DNA of 64,000 nt, from NCBI GenBank assembly GCA_951640195.1, contig OX621170.1, positions 1,798,001-1,862,000 of the forward strand. The letters run 5' to 3'. Positions 47,306 to 58,763 of the stretch are shown one piece after another (position 1 is the first letter of the stretch; the number at the start of each line of letters is the position of its first letter). Source of the DNA: Porpolomopsis calyptriformis. Taxonomy: Eukaryota > Basidiomycota > Agaricomycetes > Agaricales > Hygrophoraceae. The notes beneath the pieces are model-generated. The model was not told where the DNA came from. It was given only the letters and a program-made list of their open reading frames with translations, and searched no databases. Made by a program: the position numbers and the translations under genes.

Positions 47306-48689
47306 GGCATTCCGTCCGACCGTCAGCGTTCGCTCACTCTCAGGAGGTAATCTCTCATTTATAGTCATCGCATCGGCCAAGAAATGACCATCCTTTAGAG
47401 GCCTCGAGTTCCCTTCCACTCCCCGCAGTTCTCACCGCGCCCATTAGGCTCGACGTTGTGCAACAAGTGCACAGTGAGTCAGATCATCACCTTAACACAG
47501 GCCATTTTTATTCACTTGGCTTGTAGAGAGCATCGCGAAGAACAGGAGACAGGCCTACGCCGTCAGTCAAAAAGCCGGCCATCAGACCAGTGCCGAGTCC
47601 TGGGGTACAGGTCGTGCCGTCGCTCGTATTCCCCGCGTTGGCGGTGGGGGAACACATCGCTCTGGACAGGTCAGACATTTTCTATTCTGAATCCAACATC
47701 ATTTTAATATTCCTCAATCAGGCTGCCTTCGGCAACATGTGTCGCGGCGGACGCATGTTCGCGCCTACTAAAACCTGGCGCAAGTGGCACGTCAAAGTCA
47801 ACCAGAATCAGCGCCGTTTTGCCATTGTGTCTGCCCTTGCAGCTTCTGCTCTCCCTTCACTCGTCCTCGCCCGCGGACACCGCATCGAGCAGGTCGAGGA
47901 AGTCCCCCTCGTAGTCTCATCCGCCGTAGAGTCCTTCGTGAAAACCAACCAGGCCGTTACTCTCTTCAAGTCGCTTCACGCCTATGCCGACGTCGTCAAG
48001 GTCTCCAACTCCAGGAAACTCCGCGCCGGGAAAGGCAAGATGCGAAACCGCAGACACCGTCAACGTCGTGGTCCGCTCGTCGTTTACAACGAAGACAAGG
48101 GTATCGTAAAGGCATTCCGCAATTTGCCTGGCGTCGAACTGGTGAATGTACGAAGACTGAACTTGCTTCAGCTTGCGCCAGGCGGTCATCTTGGGCGATT
48201 CATTTTGTGGACCGAGGGCGCATTCGCGCTTTTAGATGAAATTTTCGGCACGTTCGACAAGGTCGCTGTGTATAAAAAGGACTACATGTACGGAAATTGT
48301 GTTTCGCCCGTTCATTGTCTTTAACTCAATAGTTCCATAGGTTGCCCTCGGCTAAGATCACCAATCCCGACATCACTCGACTAATCAACAGCGATGAAAT
48401 CCAGTCAGTCGTCCGTCCTGCCAACCCGAAGCACCAAAAGCGACCTTGGACACAGAAGAAGAATCCTCTCGTCAATAAAGCCGTTCTGTTCCGCATGAAC
48501 CCGTACGCCAAAACCTTGCGCAGGCAGGAGCTCCGTACGTTATGGGCATTCTGATATTACCTATCCCCGCTAAACTGTTTGTTGCAATATGCAGTTAAGC
48601 AAGAACGTCTCAAGAAGATCAATGCGAAGAAACCGAAACAGCCTCATGCCGCTGGCAAAGCCTTTTTGAGCACCCTTTTTGCTCCTTGA
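47306..48689 (+). CDS. RPL4: 60S ribosomal protein uL4
   Basis: [15 protein letters not shown] starts the protein. Spliced exons give [68 protein letters not shown] (the loop lining the exit tunnel), [20 protein letters not shown] and [20 protein letters not shown]. Then comes the long eukaryotic C-terminal extension ([37 protein letters not shown]), stop 48687-48689. Part of the large subunit, contacting the polypeptide tunnel. At least five introns, as usual for ribosomal protein genes in these fungi. Confidence 0.95.
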
Positions 48690-49231
48690 TGGCAGCTGTC
48701 TAGTTTTACCCGCATGTCATCTACTCTAACATCAAAAACTGGTTGTTTACGCTGGTTCCCAAACGAAAACTGAGTGATCGAAGAGCAGGTTGTGGAGAGG
48801 AGGGCAAGGTCATCAATTCTAATGATAGCATTGGGATGGATGATGGCGTTGTAATACACATGCGAGATGGGCTACAGTTATGATTATGATACATGGCCAA
48901 CAAGATGGGGAGGAAGCATTATGGCATATGTCTATGGGATGGGAACGTACATAGGATGAAATCGGGGCTTCGTATGTGGTGTGCAGCCTCCGAATCATTT
49001 ATTCGTTTCTGTTGCAAAGTATTCTGGAAATGATATAAAGAAAAAATCCTGGAAGCGAATGAGGATAAGTTCTCAAAGTGAAGAGAATTTTTGGATTACC
49101 TTTGGTAAGAGAGGGTTTTGGTTGAACTCGGCAGATATGCATGGAGCGCTCGCGTCTGGTATCATACAAGCCACCACAGACTAAGCAAGGGAAGGAGCTA
49201 GGGTGAAACAGAAAAGTCAGATACAAGTTAA
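48690..49231. other. Convergent intergenic region
   Basis: 3' ends of RPL4 and the small C2H2 gene. No coding-like frame; nothing else is seen. Confidence 0.5.
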
Positions 49232-49900
49232 TCAGCGGAACTTCGGAGAGACTTGCCGATCGTGAAGGTTGTGAATGTGAATATGGCGAGTTAGCGCAGC
49301 CACGTTGCGCAAGATTCCATGGCATTCAGGTCGGTTACATGAAATCCGGTCTTGCTCACTTAAGCCTTGCTCTTCCATGATCTCGATGGCTTCGCGACAC
49401 TAGATGAAGGGACCGGAGGATTTAGTTCAAGGGCGTGTGAATGGGAGAGATTGGCTTACAGCTTGAGTGAGACCATCGTGAATTGCGGGGTCATACCTTG
49501 GCCGAAGCTTTGGAACAATAGGGTGGGTATCGGTATCAGGCGGCATCTCTCCGTTTATACTCGGGACAAGCTGGGCAATGTTGGCAACTGGGGCCGCAAA
49601 CTGGGAGCCTCGAGAGCGGACTTCGGTATTACTGGCGCTGGTGCTGCTCCCGCCTTTGCATGTGGCATCCGGGGACTGCGCAGAGATCACTGTGGTGGGG
49701 ACGATATCCCATTTTTGGCCTGCATCTGCGGCAGCCAGGAGTTTGCCAAGATTCGTCGTCGAGGCAAAGTACGCAGCGTAGCGTTTAGTATCAACACTAG
49801 CATCGTTGGCATCACTCCATGTAGAGCGTGAGAGGTCAGGTTCGGACATTCTGATATCTGGAATGTCGTCATCCTGGACATTGGTGTCAATGGAGGCCAT
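49232..49900 (-). CDS. Small single C2H2 zinc-finger protein
   Basis: Exon 1 starts MASIDTNVQDDDIPDIRMS and includes a Ser/Thr-rich middle (ISAQSPDATCKGGSSTSASN). Splicing at GTAAGC...CATCTAG joins LTQA to CREAIEIMEEQGLSEQDRI. The next part is a finger: C-NRPE-C-HGILRNVAALTR-H-IHI-H, a C-x4-C-x12-H-x3-H spacing. The frame continues LHDRQVSPKFR and stops at 49232. Short proteins ending in this RNVAALxxHxxxH finger are frequent in mushroom genomes (my recollection, unchecked). DNA binding is possible but unproven. Confidence 0.75.
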
Positions 49901-50418
49901 GAAGGATCCTTGTAGAGAGGATGAGATGGTGGATCGAGGAAGAAATGCAGGTCAAGTTGGTGGTATAACACCAATCCAATTTATACAAAGCGTCGATGTG
50001 GCATCATTCCACAGTTGGTAAGTTTTCCAGACAAAAATGCAATATTGCCATACCGAGCTTCCTCTTCCCAAACGCGATTTTTCAATTGAGATTTGAGCCA
50101 CATCATAATGGGTATTACACCAAGTGAAGTTGAGCAGTTGTCAAGGCAAACGGTGAGTTCTGCAAAGCTAAAGTGTCGAGGAACACGGCGCCAGGAAGGG
50201 GGATAGAGCAGCGTGACATAAATGTGACCGAAGATGTGTGATTGTCACATAGATCGCATGCATGTTACTGTCACCTAATTCCCGCTACCGTAAGGTAGAG
50301 GGTCTTAGTGTGTCTTAAAAATCAATTTTGGCAGGGGATCTGGAAATCTGGTCCTACTCACGTGTTTTGATTCTGAGATACAATGTTTTGGTGTTTTTTC
50401 GGAAACTTTCGAGGTCTG
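49901..50418. other. Intergenic region before the transposon island
   Basis: No gene-like frame. The sequence becomes more AT-rich toward the Tc1/mariner element. A Helitron 5' terminus may lie here, but no diagnostic end was found. Confidence 0.4.
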
Positions 50419-51636
50419 TACAGTCGGATGACATAAGTATTTGCGCGAGCGATTTCCCGTAACACAGTGACTTCGCAAAACAATACACTAGTACTTCGTG
50501 GCCCCTCCTCTCGCTTTGTGGACTGCCGCAACACGTTTGGGCATGGATTCTATGAGTGTATTGATGAAGTTAATGCCGATTTTGTCCCACTCCTCCCGAA
50601 TTGCTAACCAGAGGTCATTTGCAGTCCAAGGATGATTCTGACGTCGATTGATCGCAATTTTGAGGTGTGTCCACACATGCTCGATAGGGTTGAGGTTGGG
50701 TGACTGAGGAGGGTGGGGAAGGCTCTCCATTCTATTCTGAACACAGAACTGTTTGGCCAATTTGCACCTGTGGACCAATGCTCCATCCTCCATGACCAAT
50801 GCGGCACCCATCTCATCATAGAGCCTAGCATAAAAATCCCACAGTGGACCTGCAAGGACCTGATTGATATAATCCACACCCTTGCGCTTATCTGAAGGAA
50901 TCAGCACAAGTGGGCCACATCGTCCATATGCAATGCAAGCCCATATCATGAGGGTCTGTTGGCCAGACTTGAATGTTGGGGCCAAACAATCCTCATTATA
51001 CCTCTCACCTGGTCTACGCCATACTAAGATGGCGCTTGACTGCTTCCCAATCTCTACTGATGCCTCATCTGTCCATACAACCCTCTCCCAGTCCATCATC
51101 CCCCACCCAATATGCTCCTTTGCCCACAACCTCTGTACTTTGCGGTGTTTTGCATTTAGGAATGGCTTCTTGGCTGCCACATGTGAGGACATGTTGAGGT
51201 GAGTCTTCAGTGCCCTCCTGATGGTCCGTGGTGCAACAGGAGATAGTAGGGCAAGGTTGATCGAGTGGGTGATGTCCTGAAGAGTTTGGCGTCAGTTACA
51301 ATGGATATTATGATTGAGGTGCCGGAGTGTTCTGTCATTGATTAGGGGGGGTCTACTAGGCCTGGGCACATTTTTGTGATTGCCTCGTTCCCGTCCCCTC
51401 TTGACTATTGCTTGTATGGTGCGTAGTGGGCGGTTTATGTCGGCAGCAATTTGTGATAGTGGATGACCAGCAGATGCCAAGTTACATATAGCCTCTCGAA
51501 GGTCAGGACCTGTCTCACAAGATCCAAGTTGTTTCGGCATGATTTGTGCAGTGATGGAGGGGATATGAATTTATTTATACAAAAATCAGCCATTAAACAG
51601 TATACAACGCGCAAATACTTATGTCACCTGACTGTA
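50419..51636. mobile_element. Tc1/mariner DNA transposon, full length
   Basis: Near-perfect inverted repeats bound the element: 50419-50447 on the left and 51608-51636 on the right, 27 of 29 positions matching. Both include the flanking TA, so the element proper is 50421-51634 (1,214 bp), starting CAGTC, between a TA target duplication. Length, TA target and CAGT start are diagnostic of the superfamily. It contains one transposase gene on the minus strand. Confidence 0.93.
50488..51540 (-). pseudogene. Tc1-type transposase with one internal stop
   Basis: MPKQLGSCETGPDLREAI begins a helix-turn-helix region (HPLSQIAADINRPLRTIQAIVKR). The catalytic domain has VWTDEASVEIG (first D), ALVMEDGALVHR (second D) and PPQSPNLNPIEHVW, whose Glu is the third residue of a DD34E triad; the SPD Asp common in relatives is Asn here. 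The frame runs unbroken from 51540 to 50488 except for one TGA at 51292-51294 between IHCN and RQTLQDITHS. Everything else, including both inverted repeats, is intact, so it was active recently. Read-through or a single reversion would give a complete protein of about 350 residues. Confidence 0.9.
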
Positions 51637-51672
51637 CAGTTTCGCTTGCACACCCAAAAACTGTCTGTTGTG

Positions 51673-54600
51673 ATGTCGCATTCCGGTGGTCAATCCTCTT
51701 CCACCTGTGATATCCCTTTCGCGTCGTCTCCTCAATCAGGTATGTTTATCGTCACTGTTGCTTTTGAATGAATTGGTGGCTGAGGTTTCATTTCAATTTT
51801 TCAGCGATTGAATCCATTCAACCGTCTATTCATATTTGTTCTTCATCCCTTCTAAACATTTATCCAGGTTTTGTCCTACTGCTTCTTGTGTTATGGAATC
51901 GTATCCAGCTGTGAATATCCTCCGCGATGTCTTTTTATCCAATCATTGGTCTGGTGCCCAAACTTCCGTGTTCTCTAACGATATGAATTTGTTGAGAGCT
52001 GCGCTTGCTTGTCATGATATTAATTCAACTGAGCTTTCGATAGATCAGTGTCAGCAAGCGTTGCTTTATCATTTATTGACTGGCGCTTGCGTAAATTATG
52101 GACTGGACGTAGTTCAATCTGGTGGGTGTTGTCTTGACAGAATAACCTGTCGTAATGTCTCCACTGAAATTGATTCAACGGCTAAACTATCCTGTATTGC
52201 TCTGAACATTGTCATATCCACTGACAGAAATTCTATGTCTACAGATAGGTTATCTGATGTTTCCCATGCATTAGGTTTTAATGGTGACATGTCTATAAGT
52301 GATACACATCGACGTCGTCTTTATCCAACCTTCTTAAAAAACAGACTCACGGCGGTTCAAACTGATGTTCGTACTTCGACTCCACCCATGCCTATTGGTT
52401 GGCGTGTGTTTAATTCATTTGAAAGTTTGCCCAAAAATTCTCTCTTTGCTCTAGCTGTAATGCATCGTATTCAGCTTCCTCCTCGGATAACTTCTGAGCA
52501 ACTTCATTCGATAGTCACGCAGCATATATCTGGCGGCTTCTGTGCTCCGTTGTCCTTATCTGATCCATCAGGAGGCTGTTCGAACATAGTCGGTGAGTAT
52601 GCGCAAGAAAACGTCCTCTCTTCACATGAAGTTTCTCATCCTGAACTTCGAGTATACATTTTATCCTCTCTTGTAAAGAAAATTTCCCTTACTCCTTTGA
52701 GACGCCTTCTACGGCTCAACGATTTGGACTTTTCACCAGAAGATACTTTAAGTGAACTTCGAAGAGCATTGAAGAAATATATTATTCATCTGAAGAAGTG
52801 TAACTTCGTGGAGGCACAACAATGCAATGTTGCTGCTAAGTCTATAGAAGAAAATGATGAGTTGAAATGAAATTGGCCTCAACCTGTGTCAAGTAAGTTG
52901 AAAGATAAAATCGTTAAACATTTTCACTAACTGACCTCAAAAGAGTCGCTCTCTTCATTCACTTGTGCTTTGTGTGCTGAGAATTGCCTTGACAGAGATC
53001 GCTGCAAAGTGTCTATTAATGACGTTGATCTATCTCTCCTGCAATGACCTGACCAGCGAGATGGGGACCTAATGCTTGAAGACGATTGCTGGTTAGATCC
53101 TGCTTGTGCTGGTCCTCCTCTGCCATATAATGAAGGACCTTTTCAAGATCTATTGCTTGATCGTGAGGGCGTTATTGTTAATGCGACAGGTAAAACTACA
53201 CTTCTCGTTTGCAAAACTTGCTTTTCATCTTTGAAACACATCAAAATCCCTCCTCTCTCACTTGCTAATCGCACTTTTCTTAGTCCCATTCCGGATGAGC
53301 TGAAGGATTTGACTGTAATCGAAGAAGCCTTGATTGCTTGCTGTCGTGCCAAATGTTGGGTGATCCAGTTGAAAGATGAAAATAATCTTGGCTTGGCTAA
53401 TTCTCAATGAGGTATGAAAGGTCATATAATTATTTATCCTCAATGTCCTTCAGAGATCGCAGCTGTTTTGCCTCCTCTGATAGAAGACATTGTTACACCT
53501 ATTTGTGTGATTTTTGTTGGTGCACGCCCTCCCACACAGGAATGGCTATGCGACAAAGCTAAACCATTATCCATTCATCAAGAAAAGGTCCGTGCCGCTC
53601 TTGTATGGCTCAAAAAAAATAATCGCAACTATAAAGATATTACTATTAACTATGATGTTTTAAGCTGTCTCAGTGATCGTCAAATTCTCCCATTCCACGT
53701 TGAACACATACTTCCTAGCTTTGCAGGTGACGCTTTAACATCTCGCTATGATTCCTCTAATTCAATCGAGTCCTGCATGCCGATGCTGGATAATGCTCCC
53801 ATTCCTTTTCAAAATATCGTGATAACGGATGTCGATGCCCATGCCCCCTCTAATGAGTTACGCGCTACTGCTATATGTCATGTTAAGAAGAAAGGAGGTG
53901 GATATGTGGAAGTACCGCATGACCCCGAACCCATGAATGAGTTTTGCAGTCCTTATTTGTTCCCTATGATTTATCCCACTTTGTTTCCTTATGGTCTAGG
54001 AGGATTCAAGGATTTGATGTGTCACTCAAAATTATCCATGAAATGGCATGTCAAGCACCTATTCAATCTTGCTGATCGCCATTTTCAAGAATATTATTCG
54101 TTCCTCTTTATTGTCTTCAATATCTTACAACAATGTGAAGTGTTACTCCATTCAAGTCTAAAAGTTTCAAAATCGAGCTTTGGAACGGTGGCCACGGACT
54201 TTGCTACTGTATCCTTGAATGCTGTTCATGTGGTCTTGGAACAAATTGCTTGCGGTGATTCTGTAACTGCAAATAACAATGAAGAACGCAAAGTGCTTAA
54301 CCTGATGAAAGAAGTCAAACTTGTTACATCCCACGTGCAAGGTTCTTCAGCCTCACGGATTGCCATGTGTAATGAAATCCGTGCGTTAATGATAGATCAA
54401 GGTCTTCCCAGTTTTTATGTTACGATTAATCTGGCTGACGTTTTCAATCCCTTGGTAAAATTTCTTGCAGGTGCAGACATTGACATTGACGCTCTATTAC
54501 CTACAGAGGTTCCTGATTATTGGGAGCAATCTATTTTGGTTGCGCAAAATCCAGCTGTTGCAGCTAAGTTTTTTCACACATACATGCAAGCGTTCTTCAT

Positions 54601-56764
54601 GGCTATTTTAGGTTACGATCCCAAACAGAAGAATTCAGAGGGTAGTATACTTGGAACTGTCAAGGCTTACTACGGTTGTGTTGAGGCGCAAGGCCATGGT
54701 TCTCTTCACTGTCATATGTTAATCTGGATCGAAGGTAGTCTTAACCCAAATGAAATTAAAGAACGAATTGTACAAGATAACGATACCAATTTTCGCGATC
54801 GTCTCTTAGCTTTTCTAGATGATACCATCTCTAACTCAATTCCCCCTGATCCCGATCCTACGTTATCAGTTCCATCCACTACTCATCATCCCTGCTCTGT
54901 GCGAGGTATTCCTAGCGAACTTTCTGGTCCTGAATTACATACTGCTCACCAAAAAGATATGCATTTCCTCGTGAAACAATGCCAATCGCATACTCATTCA
55001 AATACATGTTATAAGTATTGGAAAGGTCCACCAGATCCCAAAATATGCTGCTTCGATCTTGATGCTCAAAATGCACGCACTGAAAGTTCCTTCGACATGG
55101 AAACTGGAGAAATATATTTACAATGTCTGGATGGAATGGTAAATAACTTCAATACTACAATGCTAGAAGTGATTCGATGCAATATGGATATTAAATTCAT
55201 TGGCTCCAGTACCTCTGCTAAAGCGGTCTTGTATTACATAATGGACTATATCACAAAATCTCAATTAAAGACTTATGTCGCCTTTGCTGCTCTGGAGCTA
55301 GCTGTTAGTAAACTTGGGGAATACGACTTGAACTCTGACAACTACGTTATCTGTGCTAAATGACTTCTTCAAAAATGTGCACACGCTATGATCTCGCATC
55401 AAGAATTGTCAGCTCCACAAGTCTGTTCGTATCTCATGGGCTTTGGTGATCACTACACGAGCCATATCTACAAGAACCTTTATTGGACGAGCTTTGAAAA
55501 ATACATTAACGATGATGACCCTAGCCCTGAATGCTACGTTCAATCCAAAGTCACTATCGATAATTCAGATACCTTTGATGACGAGGTTAACATATTGCAA
55601 ACAGACTTGCACAAATTTCACTCCACAGCTGAAGAGGAAAATGAACGGCGCAATACCGATAGCAATGTTGAAGCCAGTCTTGATTTCAACAAAGCATTGC
55701 CAGAGGATATAACTATTGTTGTGAGTCGCGGTGGAGAGATCATCCCAAAAGCTAGCCAAGTTGCTGACTATCAAATGCGAGGCGAGGACTTCAGAAACTT
55801 ATGTGTATGGGATTGCATTGCACAAGTAGAAAAGGTTCGTGATTCTAAATGATATAAAGCTACAATGGAAAAAGAAGACGACTCAGATGAAGATATTGAC
55901 GATGAACAACGCAATCCCAATGACAGACAAGATGATTACCCCAATCGTATAGTAGATATGGATGAACTGCTTCAACAAACATCACAAAAGCGACCGATAT
56001 CAAGATTTGTTGATACCCACCTTGAAGCTACGTCTCACTTTCTTCATGTTCATTCTCCTGATAGAAGATATGTACCAGTCCTGATTGGTCCTGCCATCCC
56101 GAGACGCGATAAAGAAAATGTGAAGGCTAGATACTGTCATTTGATGTTAATTTTGTTTAAACCATGGCGCCGTGCTTCAGATTTGTGTACTATTGAACAG
56201 ACATGGCAAAACAGCTTTGATGAATTCCTATTAAAATGTCCGCAATGATTTAAGACTATAATGACTAACATGCAATTGTTACATGAATGTCGGGACAGCC
56301 GAGATGACCATTTTACGCACCATCACAGTCAACGTCAGGCATGTTCTGCTAGAGTGTCGCAAGAATTACAAGGAACACAGTACACAAATGATGATTTTAG
56401 CAACGATATCGAAGACGAAGCAATAATACTTGAGCACCTTGAGATGATTGAGTCATGTACCACCCAAAGATTGTCTGCAAGCAATGAAGTAGTACAACAA
56501 TGCGTGAGTCACCTTGAATCTAGCAGAATGTATGATACATTTCCATGTGTTTTATCTAGCGATTACGATTTTAGGTCTGCTGTTGAACTAGATGGACGTG
56601 GACTAGACTTGGAAGAAATTTGGCGAAAGGTGTATGATGATTGATGTGAACAATGGAAACGCCAATCTGTCTGGACAAGTATAACCAATTTAGTCAAAGA
56701 ACAAACTGACAATCAACAAATGGAAACACGCAACATCATACAAGACGGATCAGCTCTTCGTGAT
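51673..56764 (+). pseudogene. Helitron Rep (HUH endonuclease) gene, interrupted by a retrotransposon
   Basis: The N-terminal part (about 51.8-52.9 kb) and the DUF6570-like part (HIIIYPQCPSEI, RQILPFHVEHILPSF) precede the Helitron_like_N core. The HUH motif is GHGSLHCHMLIW (about 54693-54730). The catalytic Tyr region is AKAVLYYIMDYITKS (55218-55262). Later blocks are SAPQVCSYLMGFGDHYTSH, VPVLIGPAIPRRD and MLILFKPWRRASDL, all standard for fungal Helitrons. Short introns join the 5' parts (for example 52902-52951). Seven in-frame stops interrupt the gene, at 52868, 53045, 53408, 55361, 55850, 56246 and 56642, all TGA. The sequence ends at 56764, where the gypsy LTR begins, before the Pif1 helicase. 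That domain may lie beyond the right edge. Confidence 0.92.
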
Positions 56765-56922
56765 TGTCATGAAATTGGCGTTCACTCTCTTAAAGTTCCT
56801 CTCTTTTCGTCGCTCTTTTCTTTTCTTTCTTATGCCTATTCTTTTGGAGGAAGGGCTGTCTTTATTGGCAGCGGAAACTACTTGTACGAAAGGGGGAATC
56901 CATGTCCGACTAGCTAATTATA

Positions 56923-57800
56923 CTAGTCCGTCTTGGCAATCTCCTGCACCATACTGTCCCTCAAGAACTCTACAAAACTCGACACTACTTGACCATCTAT
57001 TGTGGCCAACTTATTACCCCAGTAGATTGCCCCATTGGTGTCACCACTGGAGGCCTGCAACTTGGCAGCCTTCCCTTCAACGAAACTCATCGCTATCTTT
57101 CTCGCTTCCTCACCCAACCAATCGTTGGTGGGACTCCATAACAAACTGGGAGGAACTTCTTCCTCCTCGATCTTAACGTTGACGTTAGTCAACGATGACG
57201 ACAAATCTTCCACTAAGAATAAAGAGTCAACAATCACGAAGAGAGCAAGAGAATTAAGAGCTTACCACTAGATAAAGAACTCATTGGACCAGGGGTCCAA
57301 GGACGGAAGGGGGGACTGGCAGCCCAGTCGACTGCCTCCTTCTTGACAGAAGGGAGGGAATCAGCCCACTTGTCAGACCCCCAATTAACCTGCTCCTCCA
57401 AAGGGAGCTGGGAAGTAGGGGGAGGGGTGTCATCATCCCAAGCTAAGAAAGGGAAAGCCTATTATCAACAAACACAGACTAATAAAGACAAAACAAAATA
57501 CTCACCAAGCGGATCCTCCATCAACCTGCAAGCATGCTGGATTGGCCAGCGAATGAACGGACACTTCTTGACTTTGTGCTTGCCACCGCAAGCGAAGCAG
57601 GAGAAGGAAGACCAACAGAGGTCGGCGTCGGAGGGGATGCGCTGGAGGTAGTAGTGAAACGAATCGCAATCGAGAAAGACAGGAGCAGTGCAGTGCACCA
57701 CTCCAGACTGCTTGAAGAATCGGACGTAGTGGCCTTGGTGGGAGGGAGTCATGATGAATTGACAAGGATTGAACTGAAGCGTAGGGATACAACCCCACAC
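56923..57800 (-). CDS. Antisense spliced reading frame in the LTR, zinc-knuckle-like
   Basis: Read on the minus strand. From 57800 (MWGCIPTLQ) or 57752 (MTPSHQGHYVRFF) the frame gives CTAPVFLDCDSFHYYLQRI and CFACGGKHKVKKC, a CX2CX3HX4C zinc-knuckle-like motif. It then reaches EDPL, where GTGAGT...TTCTTAG joins to AWDDDTPPPTSQLPLEEQ. A second GT-AG intron (GTAAGC...TTCTTAG) leads to VEDLSSSLTNVNVKIEEEE and a helical end QVVSSFVEFLRDSMVQEIAK, stop at 56923. One base change in a run of seven C (near 57320) is needed to join the middle to the last exon. Two strong introns in antisense orientation argue for a real gene carried by the element. Function unknown. Confidence 0.55.
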
Positions 57801-57948
57801 CTTTTATATGCTCAGACACAAAAGGAAGACCAAAAGGAGGTTCCTCAGTCAAAGAAGAGAAACCCGATACACCGGACAAGAGATAGAAACAATGGCGATC
57901 TCATGACTAGAAGAACAATGGGAACCAGTCATGAGACAGCACAGCCTA

Positions 57949-58011
57949 ATACTGCGGAAGGCTATGCCCAATAGAGTTGAGTCATCAAAACAACACAGCC
58001 TTCCGCAGTAT
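57949..58011. repeat. 15-bp perfect inverted repeat in the LTR
   Basis: ATACTGCGGAAGGCT (57949-57963) and AGCCTTCCGCAGTAT (57997-58011) are exact complements around 33 bases. They lie about 100 bp before the TATA box. They could be a binding site for a dimer, a hairpin in an antisense RNA, or the ends of a small inserted repeat. Confidence 0.8.
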
Positions 58012-58110
58012 GACTAAGAACAATGGCAAACCTTAAATCGGAAGCTGTGAACAATAGAAAATGGGGTGACTGCGGAGATTGACTCATAATGACTCCTATT
58101 TTAGAAATAC

Positions 58111-58118
58111 TATATAAA
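58111..58118 (+). promoter_or_regulatory. TATA box of the LTR promoter
   Basis: TATATAAA lies in the sense direction, about 550 bp before the gag start codon and with a GC-richer stretch just downstream. It is the best candidate for the core promoter of the genomic RNA. Confidence 0.5.
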
Positions 58119-58259
58119 CCCTGAGGGTGAAGTGGATCATCACTTCGTCCTCCTGTGAGATTACTTGTAGTAGCACGAACGCAATCAGAATCATCAGACT
58201 TCTTTTCCATCAGAACAAGAAAAGAGAAACACAAAACACAACTACTGAGCCAACCATTC

Positions 58260-58763
58260 ATGCCCATATTCCCTAAACTCTCAGCAGAGGCACGCAACGG
58301 ATTCAACCCGCAGAACAACTTCTTTGTAGAAGTAAAACTTAATTCAGAAGGGATCATCACTCTATACGAAGACGTCCCTGTCAGAACTTTCTTCTACATC
58401 CTACTAGACTTATTGAGCTCCAAGGCCTGCCTTGTGATTAACGAAAAGACTTGCAACTACAGTTGTGACATTAGGACGAAGTGTTGGAATCACACCGCAG
58501 ACTGGTTATCTTGCTTAATATTGGACGACAAACGATACCATCTCCTTAGACAAGAAACATTATTCTTTTCAGCAGCTAAAGGAAGCATAAACTATTTGGC
58601 CTACCATAAGCTTGCGAATAAGCCAATCAGAATTCAAATAGATATACACAAAGACCCTAACTATGAGTCAACCATACCAGGATCCGAGAGATACCACTGT
58701 AACTGCGCTCAGTTACCAAGTAGGAATAGAGGACCCGGAGACTCCTGCAAGCTCCAAGAGTGA
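58260..58763 (+). CDS. Extra reading frame before gag
   Basis: ATG at 58260 opens a 167-codon frame: MPIFPKLSAEARNGFNPQNN, then FFVEVKLNSEGIITLYEDVP, FFYILLDLLSSKACLVINEK, KCWNHTADWLSCLILDDKRY and NYLAYHKLANKPIRIQIDIH. It stops at 58763, overlapping the first 100 bases of gag in another frame. Composition is protein-like and mixed, not low complexity. No known domain is recognised. It may be an accessory protein or an N-terminal gag part reached by frameshift. Confidence 0.5.
   Translation: MPIFPKLSAEARNGFNPQNNFFVEVKLNSEGIITLYEDVPVRTFFYILLDLLSSKACLVINEKTCNYSCDIRTKCWNHTADWLSCLILDDKRYHLLRQETLFFSAAKGSINYLAYHKLANKPIRIQIDIHKDPNYESTIPGSERYHCNCAQLPSRNRGPGDSCKLQE

Larger units (their letters stand above)
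56765..58240. repeat. 5' LTR of the gypsy element (right boundary estimated)
   Basis: The left end is exact: TGTCATG at 56765, matching 63827. The right end is estimated, because the 3' copy is cut by the window after 174 bp. A TATA box at 58111-58118 (TATATAAA) implies that transcription starts near 58140, so the LTR should reach past that point, giving an unusually long LTR of roughly 1.4-1.5 kb. No convincing primer-binding site for a tRNA was found; chromoviruses of the Tf1 type can self-prime. Confidence 0.7.
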
